Shown piece by piece: positions 41,146 to 53,408 of a stretch of DNA of 64,000 nt. A model generated the notes under the pieces. It was not told the origin of the DNA and ran no database searches. It saw nothing but the letters and a program-made list of their open reading frames with translations. Where the stretch lies: assembly GCA_902572345.1 (NCBI GenBank), contig CACGEW010000005.1:33784-97783 (forward strand). The letters are read 5' to 3'. This DNA comes from an uncultured Pelagibacteraceae bacterium (GTDB lineage Bacteria > Pseudomonadota > Alphaproteobacteria > Pelagibacterales > Pelagibacteraceae). Every line of letters begins with the position of its first letter. Position 1 is the stretch's first letter. The position numbers and the translations under genes are program-made.

Positions 41146-42806
41146 TAGATTCTCGCTATATTTATATTTGTAAAAGGTTTTTTTCCTGTTTTTTCTCTAA
41201 CGATTCTCCTACAATTTTGTTTAATGGTCTCTATTAAATTTTTTTGTTGATTTTTATTATCTAAAGAAAAAGTTCTACAAATATTAAAAATTTCGTCTTC
41301 CATATCAAAGATAAAATGCTCAGAATTTTCTTTTTCAGGAATGCCTCTAAAAGAAATAATTGGTTTTTTTATTTTTCCATTATTAGATACTAAAAGTGTG
41401 ATTTCTAAATATCCATTAATTGATAAATTTTTTCTATCTTTAATTGACTGAGCATCTGTTTCAACGTTGATGCTTCCATCTAAATAGACTCTCCCCGATG
41501 GTGCTTTATCAACTACTTTAGGAGCGTCCCCAGGTAAAAGTTTAATAATATCTCCATTCTCAATCAATAATGTTTTTGGAACTTGCATTTCTTTTGCAAA
41601 ATTTACATGCTCTTGCATATGTCTATGCTCGCCATGGACCGGAATAACGCTTTTTGGTTTTACCCACTTATACATATCTTTTAAATCATCTCTATTCGGA
41701 TGACCGGATACATGAACAAAAGCATTTTCTTCACTTATAATTTCAATATTATTTCTGACTATTTGATTTTGTAAGTTATAAAGTTTTTTTTCATTTCCAG
41801 GAATAATTTTAGATGAAAAAATTACACAATCTCCCTCCTCTAAAAAAACCTCTGGGTGTGAACCGTTCACAATTCTATTCATTGCTCCCATAGGCTCACC
41901 TTGACTGCCAGTTGCTAAATAAAGAATTTTATTTTTTGCAACTTTTTTCGCTTCTCTTGGTTCAATAGGATCAATTAATCCTTTTAAATAACCGCACTTT
42001 TTAGCAGCTTTAAATATTCTATGCATTGACCTGCCTACTAAACAAATGGCCCTACCTGTTTTTTTTGCACAATAAAAAATTGACTCCATTCGAGCCACGT
42101 TTGAAGCAAATGAAGTTACTAAAATTCTTTTAGTTTTTAATTCCATTATACGCAACAAACTTTCTCTCACGTCAGACTCTGACCCTGCTCTCCCAGGACT
42201 GAAAATGTTTGTTGAGTCACATATCATTGCTGACACACCTTCATCACCAATTTTTTTTAATTTATCTTCATCGATTTTATTACCAATTAATGGGTTTGGA
42301 TCGATTTTCCAATCTCCAGTATGCAAGATTGTTCCTAGAGGTGTTTTTATACTTAATCCATTTGGTTCTAATATCGAATGAGTAAGAGTAACAAAATCTA
42401 TTTCAAAATCTCCTAGTTTGATTTTACTATTTAATGGAACAATTTTTAAAAAAGAGGAAATATCAATTTTTTTTTCTTTAAATTTTTCATTAATCAATGC
42501 TGCTGTAAATGGAGTGGCATATAATTTGCATTTTAAATCTGGCCAAATATGTGCTACTGCACCGATGTGGTCTTCATGAGCATGTGTTAACACAATACCT
42601 AACAGATCATCTTTTTTATCAATTATAAAACCAGGATCTGGCATAATTAAATCAATGCCCGGAATAGAGTCGTCTGCAAAAGTCACGCCGAGATCAACAA
42701 TGATCCATTTTTGATTGTCTTCTTTGCCGTAAGCATAAAGATTCATATTCATGCCTATTTCTCCTGACCCACCTAAAGGACAAAAAAGTAATTCTTCTTT
42801 GCTCAT
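41145..42806 (-). CDS. rnj: Ribonuclease J
   Basis: 'PLGGSGEIGMNMNLY', 'LTHAHEDHIGAV', 'HTGDWKIDPNPL', 'HVSGHPNRDDLKDMYKWVKPKSVIPVHGEHRHM'. Confidence 0.95.
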   Translation of the reverse strand: MSKEELLFCPLGGSGEIGMNMNLYAYGKEDNQKWIIVDLGVTFADDSIPGIDLIMPDPGFIIDKKDDLLGIVLTHAHEDHIGAVAHIWPDLKCKLYATPFTAALINEKFKEKKIDISSFLKIVPLNSKIKLGDFEIDFVTLTHSILEPNGLSIKTPLGTILHTGDWKIDPNPLIGNKIDEDKLKKIGDEGVSAMICDSTNIFSPGRAGSESDVRESLLRIMELKTKRILVTSFASNVARMESIFYCAKKTGRAICLVGRSMHRIFKAAKKCGYLKGLIDPIEPREAKKVAKNKILYLATGSQGEPMGAMNRIVNGSHPEVFLEEGDCVIFSSKIIPGNEKKLYNLQNQIVRNNIEIISEENAFVHVSGHPNRDDLKDMYKWVKPKSVIPVHGEHRHMQEHVNFAKEMQVPKTLLIENGDIIKLLPGDAPKVVDKAPSGRVYLDGSINVETDAQSIKDRKNLSINGYLEITLLVSNNGKIKKPIISFRGIPEKENSEHFIFDMEDEIFNICRTFSLDNKNQQKNLIETIKQNCRRIVREKTGKKPFTNINIARI

Positions 42807-43549
42807 ATTAATTTTTTATAAACATTTGCTATACCTTTTACAGTTATATCTTGATCAACAGTAACATTCTTTTTAATAATTTTTTTAAAAAAATTTGCAT
42901 AACCTCCGGTTAGTATAATCTTAAATTTTTTTTTATTTTTTGAAATTATTTTATCAATAATATTATTTATTAACCCTTCATATCCCCAAACAAATCCTGC
43001 GTTTAATGCGTCTTTAGTATTTTTTCCAAAATTTTTTTGATTAGAGCTTAAATTAATTAAAGGAAGTAAAGCAGTGGCTTTACTCAAATTTTTTATGGAA
43101 AGTTTTACACCCGGTGCAATTACTCCTCCTTCATATACGCTATTTTTAATGACGTCAAAAGTCGTTGCTGTTCCAAAATCTAAAACTAAACAATTTTTGA
43201 ATCTTTTTGCACCAATTGCATTTGCAATTCTATCTGATCCAATCTCTATTTTGTTTTTAACATTTATTTTTATTACTTTCTTTAAATTTAAATTCTTTAT
43301 CTCTAAAACTTTATATTTAGTCAATTTTAAATTCTTTTTAATATTTATAAATACCTTTGGCACAACACTTGAAAATAAAAATATTGGATTAAGATCTTTA
43401 TTACCTTTTTTTCTTATAATAGACTTTATAAGATTACCTTTAAACATCTTAATAGTCTCAAAATTATATGATCTTAAAATTTTGAAATTATTATTTAAAA
43501 CACATATTTTCGTTGTAGTATTACCAATGTCTCCAATTAAAAATTTCAT
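42803..43549 (-). CDS. coaX: Type III pantothenate kinase
   Basis: 'FLIGDIGNTTTKICVL', 'VLDFGTATTFDVI', 'YEGGVIAPGVKLSIKNLSKATALLP', 'ILTGGYA'. Confidence 0.94.
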   Translation of the reverse strand: MKFLIGDIGNTTTKICVLNNNFKILRSYNFETIKMFKGNLIKSIIRKKGNKDLNPIFLFSSVVPKVFINIKKNLKLTKYKVLEIKNLNLKKVIKINVKNKIEIGSDRIANAIGAKRFKNCLVLDFGTATTFDVIKNSVYEGGVIAPGVKLSIKNLSKATALLPLINLSSNQKNFGKNTKDALNAGFVWGYEGLINNIIDKIISKNKKKFKIILTGGYANFFKKIIKKNVTVDQDITVKGIANVYKKLI

Positions 43550-44115
43550 AAATTTTTAGTGAATTTTTTTAACTCCGAGAAAGAATTTTGATTAGCTTTA
43601 AGTAAAAATTTTTCATAATTTTTTTTAATCATAATAAATAGTTTTTTATTATCTATATTTTTTTTTGTAATATGTTTCAAAGATGTAGACGAAAAATTTT
43701 TGTTTTTTGGTTCTATATTAGTATTAATTCCTATTCCTACTATTAAAAATTTTTTTCCAGCATTAGAAACGATCTCTTGCAAAATTCCACAAATTTTTTT
43801 TTCCTCAAATAATAAGTCATTTGGCCATTTAATTTTTATTTTATTTGAAAATTTTTTCATAAAAATACTTTTTAATAAAAATGCATTTAAAACAGCAAAT
43901 TTCTTAAAATTTACTTTTTTTGTACTTATGTCAAAGAAAATAGTTAAAAATAAGTTTCCTTTTTTAGATATCCATGTTTTTCCCATTGTGCCTCTTCCTT
44001 GAGTTTGTTGTTCAGATAAAATTATTGTTGGCCTTATATTTTTTTTTTTAATTAGTTTATGAGCTATATCATTTGTGCTTTTAACACATTTAAATTTTAA
44101 TAATTTTAATTTCAT
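43546..44115 (-). CDS. birA: Biotin--[acetyl-CoA-carboxylase] ligase (catalytic domain only)
   Basis: 'STNDIA', 'SEQQTQGRGTMGKTWISKKGNLFLTI', 'IKWPNDLLFEEKKICGILQEI', 'GIGINTN'. Confidence 0.93.
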   Translation of the reverse strand: MKLKLLKFKCVKSTNDIAHKLIKKKNIRPTIILSEQQTQGRGTMGKTWISKKGNLFLTIFFDISTKKVNFKKFAVLNAFLLKSIFMKKFSNKIKIKWPNDLLFEEKKICGILQEIVSNAGKKFLIVGIGINTNIEPKNKNFSSTSLKHITKKNIDNKKLFIMIKKNYEKFLLKANQNSFSELKKFTKNL

Positions 44116-45530
44116 TAATTTAAAAACAATGTATCTACCACATTATTTAAAACTGAAGGATATAAGAAGAATGTTAATAATATGCTACAGGTAATAAAAA
44201 TTGATAATTGAGCAAATTTATTTTTTGTTACATCAAAACTTATGGCGCTATCATCAAAATAAATAGTCTTGATTATTTTAAGATAATAAAAAGCTGATAT
44301 TACTGTAGTTAACAATCCTATTATTGCTAATGCATACATCTTTTGTTCAACCACAGAGGTGAAAACATAGAATTTTGCAAAAAATCCACCAAGCGGTGGG
44401 ATGCCCGCTAATGAAAATAAAATTACTAAAAATGAAATAGCTAACATTGGATGTTTTTTAGAAATGCCTGATAAGTCAGAAATATTTTCTTTATACTCAC
44501 CATCTTTTTTTAATAAATACAAACATGAAAAAGCCCCAATATTCATTACAACATAAATAGAAATATAAACTATTGCACTTTCATAACCTGAGATCACACC
44601 TGTTGCTACGCCTGCTAAAGCGTATCCTATGTGTCCTATTGAACTGTAAGCTAATAATCTCTTAACATTTTTTTGCCCAATTGCGGCGACTGCACCTAAA
44701 ATCATCGAAGCTATAGATATAAAAATAATTATTGTTTGCCACTCCATTAATATTTTTGAAAAAGGAATAAGCATAAACTTTATTAAAACAGCTAGTCCGG
44801 CAACTTTTGGAACTACTGCAAAATAACTTGTTATTGATGTTGGCGCTCCTTCATACACGTCAGGTGTCCACATATGAAAAGGAACCGCTGAAATTTTAAA
44901 TGCAAGTCCAACCAAAATAAATACCATTGCAAACACTGCGCCAGTATTTTCTTTTCCTAATTCGTTTGCAATTAAATCAAAATTAGTTGATCCAGTAAAT
45001 CCATATAGTAAAGAACAACCATAAAGTAATAAACCTGATGATAAAGCACTTAAAACAAAATATTTTATACCTGACTCGGATGACTTTAAATTGTCTCTGT
45101 CGATAGAGGCTAAAATATATAGTGATAATGATTGTAGCTCTAAGCCTAAATAAAATAAAATTATATCGTTAGAACTTACCATGAAGAACATTCCTAAAAT
45201 TGATAGTAATATTATTATTGGATACTCAAATTTTGCCAATTTATTATCTAAGATAAAATTTTTTGATGAATTAAGTACAAATAAGCTTGAGATAAGTATC
45301 AATATTTTGAAAAAATTTGAAAAGGCATCTCGTGTGAAACTTTCTAAAAATATTTTTTCTACATTATTTGAACCATTTAAAATTATTGCGATTGTCAGTA
45401 AAATTATTAATGAAGTTAAATTGAAGATTAAATTAAAACTATTTTTCATGAATACTCCTATCATCAAGATAGAAAATATTGATAATGTTAAAAAAATTTC
45501 TGGAAGTAGTATATTTAAATTATTTATCAT
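44115..45530 (-). CDS. nuoN: NADH-quinone oxidoreductase subunit N
   Basis: Multi-TM antiporter-like family, 'GLAFKISAVPFHMWTPDVYEGAPTSITSYFAVVPKVAGLAVL'; end of nuo operon. Confidence 0.96.
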   Translation of the reverse strand: MINNLNILLPEIFLTLSIFSILMIGVFMKNSFNLIFNLTSLIILLTIAIILNGSNNVEKIFLESFTRDAFSNFFKILILISSLFVLNSSKNFILDNKLAKFEYPIIILLSILGMFFMVSSNDIILFYLGLELQSLSLYILASIDRDNLKSSESGIKYFVLSALSSGLLLYGCSLLYGFTGSTNFDLIANELGKENTGAVFAMVFILVGLAFKISAVPFHMWTPDVYEGAPTSITSYFAVVPKVAGLAVLIKFMLIPFSKILMEWQTIIIFISIASMILGAVAAIGQKNVKRLLAYSSIGHIGYALAGVATGVISGYESAIVYISIYVVMNIGAFSCLYLLKKDGEYKENISDLSGISKKHPMLAISFLVILFSLAGIPPLGGFFAKFYVFTSVVEQKMYALAIIGLLTTVISAFYYLKIIKTIYFDDSAISFDVTKNKFAQLSIFITCSILLTFFLYPSVLNNVVDTLFLN

Positions 45531-45531
45531 A

Positions 45532-47019
45532 TTAATTTAAACCATTTGTTTGCACGGCTGTTTCGTAATTATTGATCAAATTATCCACTGAAACATTTAA
45601 AGTTTCCATTAATGGAACCGGATAAAAACCAAAAAAAATAACTAGCAAAGCTAATATACCTAACATAATGATCTCTGATTTATTTACATCTTTTAAATTT
45701 TTAATTTGATCATTTTTAGTTACACCAAAAATAACTCTCTTTGTGAGCCAAAGCATATATGCAGCTCCTAAGACAACTCCAAATGTAGCTAACATTGCAA
45801 CCAAATAATTCTTTTGAAAGGTTCCTGTTAGAACTAAGAACTCACCTAAAAAGCCAGATGTTCCTGGAAGGCCCAATCCAGCTAAAGCAAAAACTATAAA
45901 CAAAAAAGAGTATTTTGGTAAATAATTTACTAATCCGCCATAAGTACTGATCATTCTGGAATGTAATCTGTCATAAACAACTCCTACGCAAAGGAATAGA
46001 GCTGCTGAAATCAGTCCATGACTAATCATCTGAAAAATACTCCCTTCAATTCCTTGTTTGGTAAATGTAAATATTCCAAGGGTTACATAACCCATATGAG
46101 CAACTGAGGAATATGCAATTAATTTTTTCATATCCTCTTGCATTAAAGCCACTAAAGAAGTGTAAATAATAGCAATAATACTTAGTGTAAAAATTAATGG
46201 TGTAAAAAATTCTGAAGCTAGCGGAAACATGGGTAGAGAAAATCTCAAAAAACCATATCCAGCCATTTTTAAAAGTATTGCTGCTAGTATTACAGATCCA
46301 GCTGTAGGCGCCTCAACATGCGCATCAGGCAACCAAGTGTGAACTGGCCACATAGGCATTTTCACAGCAAAAGAACTGAAAAAAGCTAACCATAATAAGT
46401 TTTGATATTCTTTAGGTATTTTAATTTCGTAAATTTGAGTGACATCAGTTGTTCCTGTTATCCAATAGATGGCAATAATAGCAACAAGCATCAAAACTGA
46501 TCCCAATAGAGTAAATAGAAAAAATTTAAAAGCTGAATACACTCTTCTTGGCCCTCCCCAAACCCCTATGATTAAAAACATTGGGATTAATCCAGCCTCA
46601 AAGAATAAATAAAATACAACCAAATCTAACGAGCAAAAAACTCCAATCATGAAAGTTTCTAATACCAAAATCGCTATTAAAAACTCTTTAACTCTGTCTT
46701 TAACACTATTAATGCATGAGATGATACAAATAGGAGTTATTAACGTTGTAAGGACTATAAAGAGGATTGAGATTCCGTCTATACCGAGTTTAAATTTAAT
46801 AAAATCATTAATCCAAGATTGTTCTTCTAAAAATTGAAAATTTGCTGATGTATAATCCATTGAATACCAAACAAATAAAGACAAAATAAATGTTGCTAAA
46901 CTACTAAATAAAGAAATGTAAATTGCGCTAGTATTGTTTTTTTGCCCTCTAGATATGAAAATAAAAAGAGAACTTACTAATGGTAAAAATATAAGAGTAG
47001 ATAAAATTGGAAAGTCCAT
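45532..47019 (-). CDS. nuoM: NADH-quinone oxidoreductase subunit M
   Basis: 'KMPMWPVHTWLPDAHVEAPTAGSVILAAILLKMAGYGFLRF'. Confidence 0.97.
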   Translation of the reverse strand: MDFPILSTLIFLPLVSSLFIFISRGQKNNTSAIYISLFSSLATFILSLFVWYSMDYTSANFQFLEEQSWINDFIKFKLGIDGISILFIVLTTLITPICIISCINSVKDRVKEFLIAILVLETFMIGVFCSLDLVVFYLFFEAGLIPMFLIIGVWGGPRRVYSAFKFFLFTLLGSVLMLVAIIAIYWITGTTDVTQIYEIKIPKEYQNLLWLAFFSSFAVKMPMWPVHTWLPDAHVEAPTAGSVILAAILLKMAGYGFLRFSLPMFPLASEFFTPLIFTLSIIAIIYTSLVALMQEDMKKLIAYSSVAHMGYVTLGIFTFTKQGIEGSIFQMISHGLISAALFLCVGVVYDRLHSRMISTYGGLVNYLPKYSFLFIVFALAGLGLPGTSGFLGEFLVLTGTFQKNYLVAMLATFGVVLGAAYMLWLTKRVIFGVTKNDQIKNLKDVNKSEIIMLGILALLVIFFGFYPVPLMETLNVSVDNLINNYETAVQTNGLN

Positions 47020-47022
47020 TTT

Positions 47023-48930
47023 TTAATTTAAAATTAAATAAGTGAGTAAAATTGATAAACCTATCAACATTACAAAAGCATAATCATATATAAATCCTGT
47101 TTGAAAAATACCTGCTTTGTCAGAAAGTTTTTTTATTAATTTTGAAATACCGTCAGGGCCAAATCTATCTATAAAACCTAAGTCGCCTTTTTTCCAAAGA
47201 AAAGAGCCAATTTTTTTAGCAGGTTTCACAAATAATAAATCGTATAATTCATCTATATACCATTTATTAAGCAAAAAACTATAAAGTGGTGAATTGGTAT
47301 TTTTAAATTCCTCTAGAATTTTAGTGTTAGAGATAAAATAGTAATATGAGATCGGTATAGAAATTACTACTAATACTGGTGTTAAAATTAAAAACCATAA
47401 AGGGATCGGATCGTGTTTTATTTCATTTAGAAAAAATATTGATGACTGCCAGAATTCATTACTGTGATGACCGATAAATGTCGTTTTAAAAAAATAACCA
47501 GCAAAAATTGCACCAATAGCTAAAAATAATAAAGGACCTAACATTACAAAAGGAGACTCATGAGTATCATTTATTGGTACTCTCAAATTATTGTATGGAC
47601 CGTGAAATGTTTTGAAAAATAATCTCCAAGAATAAATTGAAGTTAAAAATGCTGTAAAAATTCCAATAGTTGCTGCATAGTTTCCCAGGGAAGAATTTCT
47701 TAAATAAGCAAATTCAATAATTGCATCTTTAGAGTAAAAACCAGATAAAAAAGGAAATCCAGTTAACGCTAAAGTTCCTATCAACATAAAAACATAGGTA
47801 TAAGGAAGTTTTTTTCTCACACCACCCATATTCCTTATATCTTGTTCATCTTTAAACGCATGAATTACAGATCCAGAACCTAGAAATAATAAAGCTTTAA
47901 AAAAAGCATGAGTGAATAAATGGAACATTGCTACATGATAAGCACCTACTCCTGCAGCAAAAAACATGTAACCTAATTGACTACAAGTTGAGTAAGCAAC
48001 TATTTTTTTTATATCATTCTGAACAAGAGCAACTGATGCTGCAAAAATTGCGGTAATCATTCCAACTATTGTAACTAGGTTCAAGGCAGTTTGAGAATAT
48101 TCAAATAATGGAGAACATCTAACAACTAAAAACACGCCGGCTGTCACCATTGTGGCTGCATGAATAAGTGCTGAAACTGGTGTGGGCCCTTCCATAGCAT
48201 CTGGCAACCAAGTATGTAATAAAAATTGGGCTGACTTACCCATCGCTCCAATAAATAAAAATAAACAAATCAATGTGATTAAAGTTGTCTCAAAACCAAA
48301 GAATACCAATTTTTTTTCAATAAATTGTGGAGCTAATTCAAAAACTTCTTGAAAATTTATCGTACCGAAATAAAAAAATATAAGAAAAATTCCAATCGCT
48401 AAACCAAAATCACCTACCCTGTTTACGATAAAAGCTTTTATTGCTGCGTTATTTGCGCTCTCTTTTTTATACCAAAAACCAATTAACAGATAAGAACATA
48501 GCCCTACTCCCTCCCAGCCAAAAAATAATTGAAGAAAGTTATCTGACACAACAAGAACCAACATTGAGAACGTAAATAAGGATAAGTAAGACATAAATCT
48601 TGGTTTGTGCGGATCATGGCTCATGTAGCCAATGGAATAAATATGTACCAATGCTGAAACAAAAGTGACAACTACTAGCATTACTGAACTCAAAGGGTCA
48701 ATATTTATTGACCAATTAGCAACAAAATTTCCCGAACTAATCCATTCAAATATTTTAAAATTTCCGTATGTATTATTTTGAATTCCATTCCAAAACAAAA
48801 TTATTGAAAACACAGCTGAAATACTTACGAATAAACTCGTGGTAATTTCAGAAAAATATTTAATTAATGATTTACCTAAAAATCCAAGAATAGATCCAAC
48901 TAAGGGTAACAAAATTACAGCGTACTCCAT
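47023..48930 (-). CDS. nuoL: NADH-quinone oxidoreductase subunit L
   Basis: 'GKSAQFLLHTWLPDAMEGPTPVSALIHAATMVTAGVFLVVRCSPLFE'. Confidence 0.97.
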   Translation of the reverse strand: MEYAVILLPLVGSILGFLGKSLIKYFSEITTSLFVSISAVFSIILFWNGIQNNTYGNFKIFEWISSGNFVANWSINIDPLSSVMLVVVTFVSALVHIYSIGYMSHDPHKPRFMSYLSLFTFSMLVLVVSDNFLQLFFGWEGVGLCSYLLIGFWYKKESANNAAIKAFIVNRVGDFGLAIGIFLIFFYFGTINFQEVFELAPQFIEKKLVFFGFETTLITLICLFLFIGAMGKSAQFLLHTWLPDAMEGPTPVSALIHAATMVTAGVFLVVRCSPLFEYSQTALNLVTIVGMITAIFAASVALVQNDIKKIVAYSTCSQLGYMFFAAGVGAYHVAMFHLFTHAFFKALLFLGSGSVIHAFKDEQDIRNMGGVRKKLPYTYVFMLIGTLALTGFPFLSGFYSKDAIIEFAYLRNSSLGNYAATIGIFTAFLTSIYSWRLFFKTFHGPYNNLRVPINDTHESPFVMLGPLLFLAIGAIFAGYFFKTTFIGHHSNEFWQSSIFFLNEIKHDPIPLWFLILTPVLVVISIPISYYYFISNTKILEEFKNTNSPLYSFLLNKWYIDELYDLLFVKPAKKIGSFLWKKGDLGFIDRFGPDGISKLIKKLSDKAGIFQTGFIYDYAFVMLIGLSILLTYLILN

Positions 48931-49245
48931 TTATCCTTTCATTCCATGGATATCTTCAACTCTTATTGAGCCTCTGTTTCTATAATAAATAACAATTATT
49001 GCTAATCCTATTGCCGCTTCAGCTGCAGCCACTGTCAAAATTAACATTGTGAATATTTGTCCAACTATATCTCCAGAAAAAATTGAGAATGATATTAAAT
49101 TTATGTTTACTGATAATAATATTAATTCAATAGACATTAATATTACTATTACGTTTTTTCTATTTAAAAAAATGCCAATTACACCTAAAAAAAATATTAT
49201 TGCACCTAAAGATAAATAATGACCTAGTCCAATTTCAATCATCAA
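48931..49245 (-). CDS. nuoK: NADH-quinone oxidoreductase subunit K
   Basis: '[44 protein letters not shown]', '[12 protein letters not shown]'. Confidence 0.96.
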   Translation of the reverse strand: MMIEIGLGHYLSLGAIIFFLGVIGIFLNRKNVIVILMSIELILLSVNINLISFSIFSGDIVGQIFTMLILTVAAAEAAIGLAIIVIYYRNRGSIRVEDIHGMKG

Positions 49246-49861
49246 TTTTTACTCCTTTGTTGCTCTCTACATCTCTAAGCTCAACTGATGATGATGGATT
49301 TCTGGAAATTTGATTAAAATAACTTTGTTTTTTTACTCCTTTTCTTTGCCTAAACGTTAAAAGTATAGCCCCTATCATTGATAATAGAAGTATTATTCCT
49401 GCTAATTGAAAATATAAAATGTAATCAGTGTACATAACTAAACCTAACTGATGTGTGTTTGAAATATTTGATAAATTTAAAGTACTGCTTGACATAAGAT
49501 CATCTTTATATTTCCAACCACCTACTACCACTAACAGTTCTAAAAGTATCAAAACACTTACTATTAATCCTATTGGAATATGGGTTGATTTTTTTCCAAT
49601 AAACCAAGATTGTTTCTGTTCAGCTACGTTAAGCATCATTACTACAAATAAAAATAAAACTGCTACAGCTCCAACATAAACAATTAAAATAATCATACCT
49701 AAAAATTCAGCGCCAACCATTATAAAAAGACATCCAACTGATATAAAATCTAAGATTAAAAAAAAAACCGAATTAACAGTGTTTCTTGATGTGATTACCA
49801 TTAGAGACGAGAAAATTGCTATAACAGAAAAAAAATAAAAAAATACGGAATGAGCTAACAT
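49235..49861 (-). CDS. nuoJ: NADH-quinone oxidoreductase subunit J
   Basis: Multi-TM, '[26 protein letters not shown]'. Confidence 0.95.
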   Translation of the reverse strand: MLAHSVFFYFFSVIAIFSSLMVITSRNTVNSVFFLILDFISVGCLFIMVGAEFLGMIILIVYVGAVAVLFLFVVMMLNVAEQKQSWFIGKKSTHIPIGLIVSVLILLELLVVVGGWKYKDDLMSSSTLNLSNISNTHQLGLVMYTDYILYFQLAGIILLLSMIGAILLTFRQRKGVKKQSYFNQISRNPSSSVELRDVESNKGVKIDD

Positions 49862-50347
49862 TTATCTATAAGGTTTATCTAACTTAATATTCTTAGCCAA
49901 GACTGACTCCCATCTATCTCCGTTATCTAATAGTTTTTCTTTATTGTAATAAAGCTCTTCTCTAGTTTCTGTCGCAAATTCAAAATTTGGACCTTGAACT
50001 ATAGCTTCTACAGGACACGACTCTTGACATAAACCACAATAAATACATTTTAACATATCGATATCATATCTCGTTGTCTTTCTGCTACCATCTGCTCTTT
50101 CTGATGACTCAATTGTGATAGCTTGGGCAGGACAAACTGCTTCACAAAGCTTACATGCTATACATCTTTCCTCACCATTCGGATATCTTCTTAAAGCATG
50201 TTCTCCTCTCATACGGGGACTAATTGGACCTTTTTCAAACGGATAATTTACAGTTTTAGATTTTTTGAACATTTCTTTAATAGCCATTAATAAACCTTTA
50301 ATAAACTCAACTAAAAAAATTGTTTTAAAAATTCTGCTTAGTGTCAT
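49862..50347 (-). CDS. nuoI: NADH-quinone oxidoreductase subunit I
   Basis: Two 4Fe-4S motifs '[16 protein letters not shown]' and '[16 protein letters not shown]'. Confidence 0.97.
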   Translation of the reverse strand: MTLSRIFKTIFLVEFIKGLLMAIKEMFKKSKTVNYPFEKGPISPRMRGEHALRRYPNGEERCIACKLCEAVCPAQAITIESSERADGSRKTTRYDIDMLKCIYCGLCQESCPVEAIVQGPNFEFATETREELYYNKEKLLDNGDRWESVLAKNIKLDKPYR

Positions 50348-51351
50348 TAAAAATTTCCTTTAGGTAACTTGTCAAAATAAAATAAAAAACTTGCTGTTAA
50401 TACTAGATATATTAAAGAAAACGGAAGAAATATTTTCCACCCTAGTCTCATTAACTGATCATATCTATATCTTGGCACTATTGCTTTTATTAAAGCGAAT
50501 AAGAAAAATAAAAATAAAATCTTTAATATCATCCAGATTGGAGCTGGAACTATATTAACTGGATAAATATCAATTATTGGTAACCAACCACCTAGGAAAA
50601 GTATGGAGCCCATTGCACACATTAAAAGAATGTTAGCGTATTCTCCAAGCCAAAACATAGCATACATCATTCCAGAATATTCAGTTTGATATCCTGCAAC
50701 TAACTCAGCTTCGGCTTCGGGTAGATCAAAAGGAGGTCTATTAGTCTCTGCTAATGCAGAAATAAAAAAAATTACAAACATTGGAAAAAGAGGAATTACG
50801 TACCATAGTTCTTTTTGCGCCAAGACAATATCTTTTAAGTTTAACGATCCAACGCACAATAAAACATTAATAATTATTATTCCGATAGAAACTTCATAAG
50901 AGACCATTTGAGCTGCAGACCTAATAGCGCCTAAAAATGGATATTTAGAATTTGACGCCCATCCACCCATTATAATGCCATAGACACCTAAAGAAGAAAC
51001 AGCAAACAAATATAATATGCCGACATTAATATCAGACAATACTAATTCTTCACTCATTGGAATAACCGCCCAAGCAACTAAAGCTAAAGTCATCGTTACA
51101 ATGGGAGCAAGTATAAAAACCGCTTTATTGGCACTAGCTGGAATAATTATTTCTTTGAAAATATATTTTAAAGCATCGGCTAATGTTTGTAGCAAACCAA
51201 ATGGGCCAACAACATTTGGTCCTTTTCTTTTTTGTACTAAACCCCATACTCTTCTATCCAACCAGACAATCATGGCCACTGAAACTAGTATTGGTACTAA
51301 TAAAAATAAAATTTTATAAACTTCGTTTCCTAAAATTTGCAAATACTCCAT
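50347..51351 (-). CDS. nuoH: NADH-quinone oxidoreductase subunit H
   Basis: '[23 protein letters not shown]', '[26 protein letters not shown]'. Confidence 0.97.
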   Translation of the reverse strand: MEYLQILGNEVYKILFLLVPILVSVAMIVWLDRRVWGLVQKRKGPNVVGPFGLLQTLADALKYIFKEIIIPASANKAVFILAPIVTMTLALVAWAVIPMSEELVLSDINVGILYLFAVSSLGVYGIIMGGWASNSKYPFLGAIRSAAQMVSYEVSIGIIIINVLLCVGSLNLKDIVLAQKELWYVIPLFPMFVIFFISALAETNRPPFDLPEAEAELVAGYQTEYSGMMYAMFWLGEYANILLMCAMGSILFLGGWLPIIDIYPVNIVPAPIWMILKILFLFFLFALIKAIVPRYRYDQLMRLGWKIFLPFSLIYLVLTASFLFYFDKLPKGNF

Positions 51352-51353
51352 AA

Positions 51354-53408
51354 TTAATTATTTGTTCCATCTTTTTTAATTTTTTGACGAATTTGACGAC
51401 ACTCACTCATTGTTTTTGATGAGCGTGAAATAGAGTTTGTGTAATAATAGTCAAGTTCTCTTACGAAAATCTTCTCACTAAAAAAACTTGTTTCAATATT
51501 ATTTGTTTTAATTACTGATTTTTTTGGCAGTTCGTTTAAACCTGAAAAATTTGGAGCAGTTTCTAAAACTTCTTTTCTTAGCTCATCAAAATTAACTTTG
51601 TAATCTTTAAAACCTATTTTTTTAATAATTTGGTTAAATATTTTCCAATCTTCTAAAGCCTCCCCGATTGGATAAGATGCTTTTTTACATTCTTGTATTC
51701 TTCCTTCAAGATTTTCATACAAACCATTTTGTTCTGTATATGTTGCGCTTGGTAAAATTAAATCTGCGATTTCTGCACCTCTGTCTCCATGGCTTCCTTG
51801 ATAAACAATAAATTCATCATTTTTTTGAAATTCTAAATTATCAGAACCTAATAAATACAAAAGTTTAAATTTTCTATTTTTTAAATTGTCAAAAAAAGAT
51901 GAGGATTGTTCTTTTTTATCTTGCAAAATTTTTAAATCTAAAAGACCTACTGTTGATGCATTTTGTATAAGTATATTTATTCCATTCCAGTTTTCATTAA
52001 TTAAATTATTTTTTATTAAAAATTTTTTAAATTCTTCAAATATATATCTCCCACTTTTAAGCTCTAAAGCTGACTCTCCAATAATGATTATTGGTTTTTT
52101 TGCTGATAAAAGTTTTTGAGAAAAATCATTTTCTTTATTAACAATTTTTTTAATATCTTCAGTGCTATCACCGATAATTTCATATTTATAATTTAATTCA
52201 CCAGGATTTCCTATTGAGAAAATTGGGACTTTTTTTTGTACAAATGTTTTTCTTATCCTAGCATTTAAAATTGATGCTTCATGTCTTGGGTTGGTTCCAA
52301 CTAGTAAAATTAGATCTGCATCTTCAATTCCTGCTATTGAAGAATTGAAGATATAATTCATTTTTTCATCTGAGTTTATGTAAAAATTTTTTTCTCTAAA
52401 CTCTAAATTTTCACTTTTTAGTGTTTCAAAAAATTTCTTGAAGCTTAGAGCGTTTTCCATATTGATCATGTCGCCAATATGGCCAGCTATTTCATTTGGT
52501 TGAACTGAATGAATTTTATCAACTAAAAGATTTATAGCTTCATCCCAGGTAGATTTTTGTAATTTATTATTTTTTTTAATATATGGAACATCTAGTCTTT
52601 GTTTTAATAAACCATCACAAGAGTATCTTGTTTTATCAGATATCCACTCCTCATTAATTTCATTATTTAATCTTGGTAAAATTCTTTTTACTTCCCAATT
52701 GTAAGTATCAACTCTTATGTTAGAACCTACTGCATCCATTACGTCTACACTTTCTGTTTTTTTAAGCTCCCATGGCCTTGCTTCAAAAGCATAAGGTTTA
52801 GATGTAAGTGCTCCTACAGGGCACAAATCAATAACGTTAGCAGACAACTCTGATTCCATTGATTTTTCTAAGTAAGTCGTAATTTCCATATTTTCACCTC
52901 TGCCAATAGCTCCAATTTCTGGAACTCCAGCAACTTCTGTTGCAAATCTCACACATCTTGTGCAATGAATGCATCTTGTCATTTGGGTTTTAATCAAAGG
53001 TCCCATATATTTTTCTTTTACATATCTTTTATTTTCGACAAATCTTGATTTATCTACTCCGTAATACAGAGATTGGTCCTGTAAATCACACTCTCCACCT
53101 TGATCGCACACAGGACAATCTAATGGATGATTAGCTAATAAAAATTCCATAACACCTTTTCTGGCTTTTTCTACTAAAGTAGTGTTTGTTTTTATATTCA
53201 TTCCCTCTGCAGCTGGCATTGCGCAAGATGCGATTGGTTTAGGTGACTTCTCCATTTCAACCAAACACATTCTACAATTTCCTGCTATTGAAAGTTTTTC
53301 GTGATAGCAAAATCTTGGGATCTCAACATCTGCTAGCTCGCATGCTTGAAGAACTGTCATTCCTTTTTCAAACTCAATTTCTTTTCCATTTATTGTTATT
53401 TTAGGCAT
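51354..53408 (-). CDS. nuoG: NADH-quinone oxidoreductase subunit G
   Basis: '[14 protein letters not shown]', '[16 protein letters not shown]', molybdopterin-like domain. ORF track begins 53435; the Met at 53408 ([23 protein letters not shown]) is the expected start. Confidence 0.95.
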   Translation of the reverse strand: MPKITINGKEIEFEKGMTVLQACELADVEIPRFCYHEKLSIAGNCRMCLVEMEKSPKPIASCAMPAAEGMNIKTNTTLVEKARKGVMEFLLANHPLDCPVCDQGGECDLQDQSLYYGVDKSRFVENKRYVKEKYMGPLIKTQMTRCIHCTRCVRFATEVAGVPEIGAIGRGENMEITTYLEKSMESELSANVIDLCPVGALTSKPYAFEARPWELKKTESVDVMDAVGSNIRVDTYNWEVKRILPRLNNEINEEWISDKTRYSCDGLLKQRLDVPYIKKNNKLQKSTWDEAINLLVDKIHSVQPNEIAGHIGDMINMENALSFKKFFETLKSENLEFREKNFYINSDEKMNYIFNSSIAGIEDADLILLVGTNPRHEASILNARIRKTFVQKKVPIFSIGNPGELNYKYEIIGDSTEDIKKIVNKENDFSQKLLSAKKPIIIIGESALELKSGRYIFEEFKKFLIKNNLINENWNGINILIQNASTVGLLDLKILQDKKEQSSSFFDNLKNRKFKLLYLLGSDNLEFQKNDEFIVYQGSHGDRGAEIADLILPSATYTEQNGLYENLEGRIQECKKASYPIGEALEDWKIFNQIIKKIGFKDYKVNFDELRKEVLETAPNFSGLNELPKKSVIKTNNIETSFFSEKIFVRELDYYYTNSISRSSKTMSECRQIRQKIKKDGTNN

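Noticed and set aside
43074-43559. 161-aa plus-strand ORF antisense to coaX
   Set aside because: Fully inside a confidently identified coaX on the opposite strand; no domain-like motifs, AT-rich shadow ORF.
45181-45540. 119-aa plus-strand ORF antisense to nuoN
   Set aside because: Lies within nuoN on the opposite strand, low-complexity Lys/Ile-rich shadow ORF.
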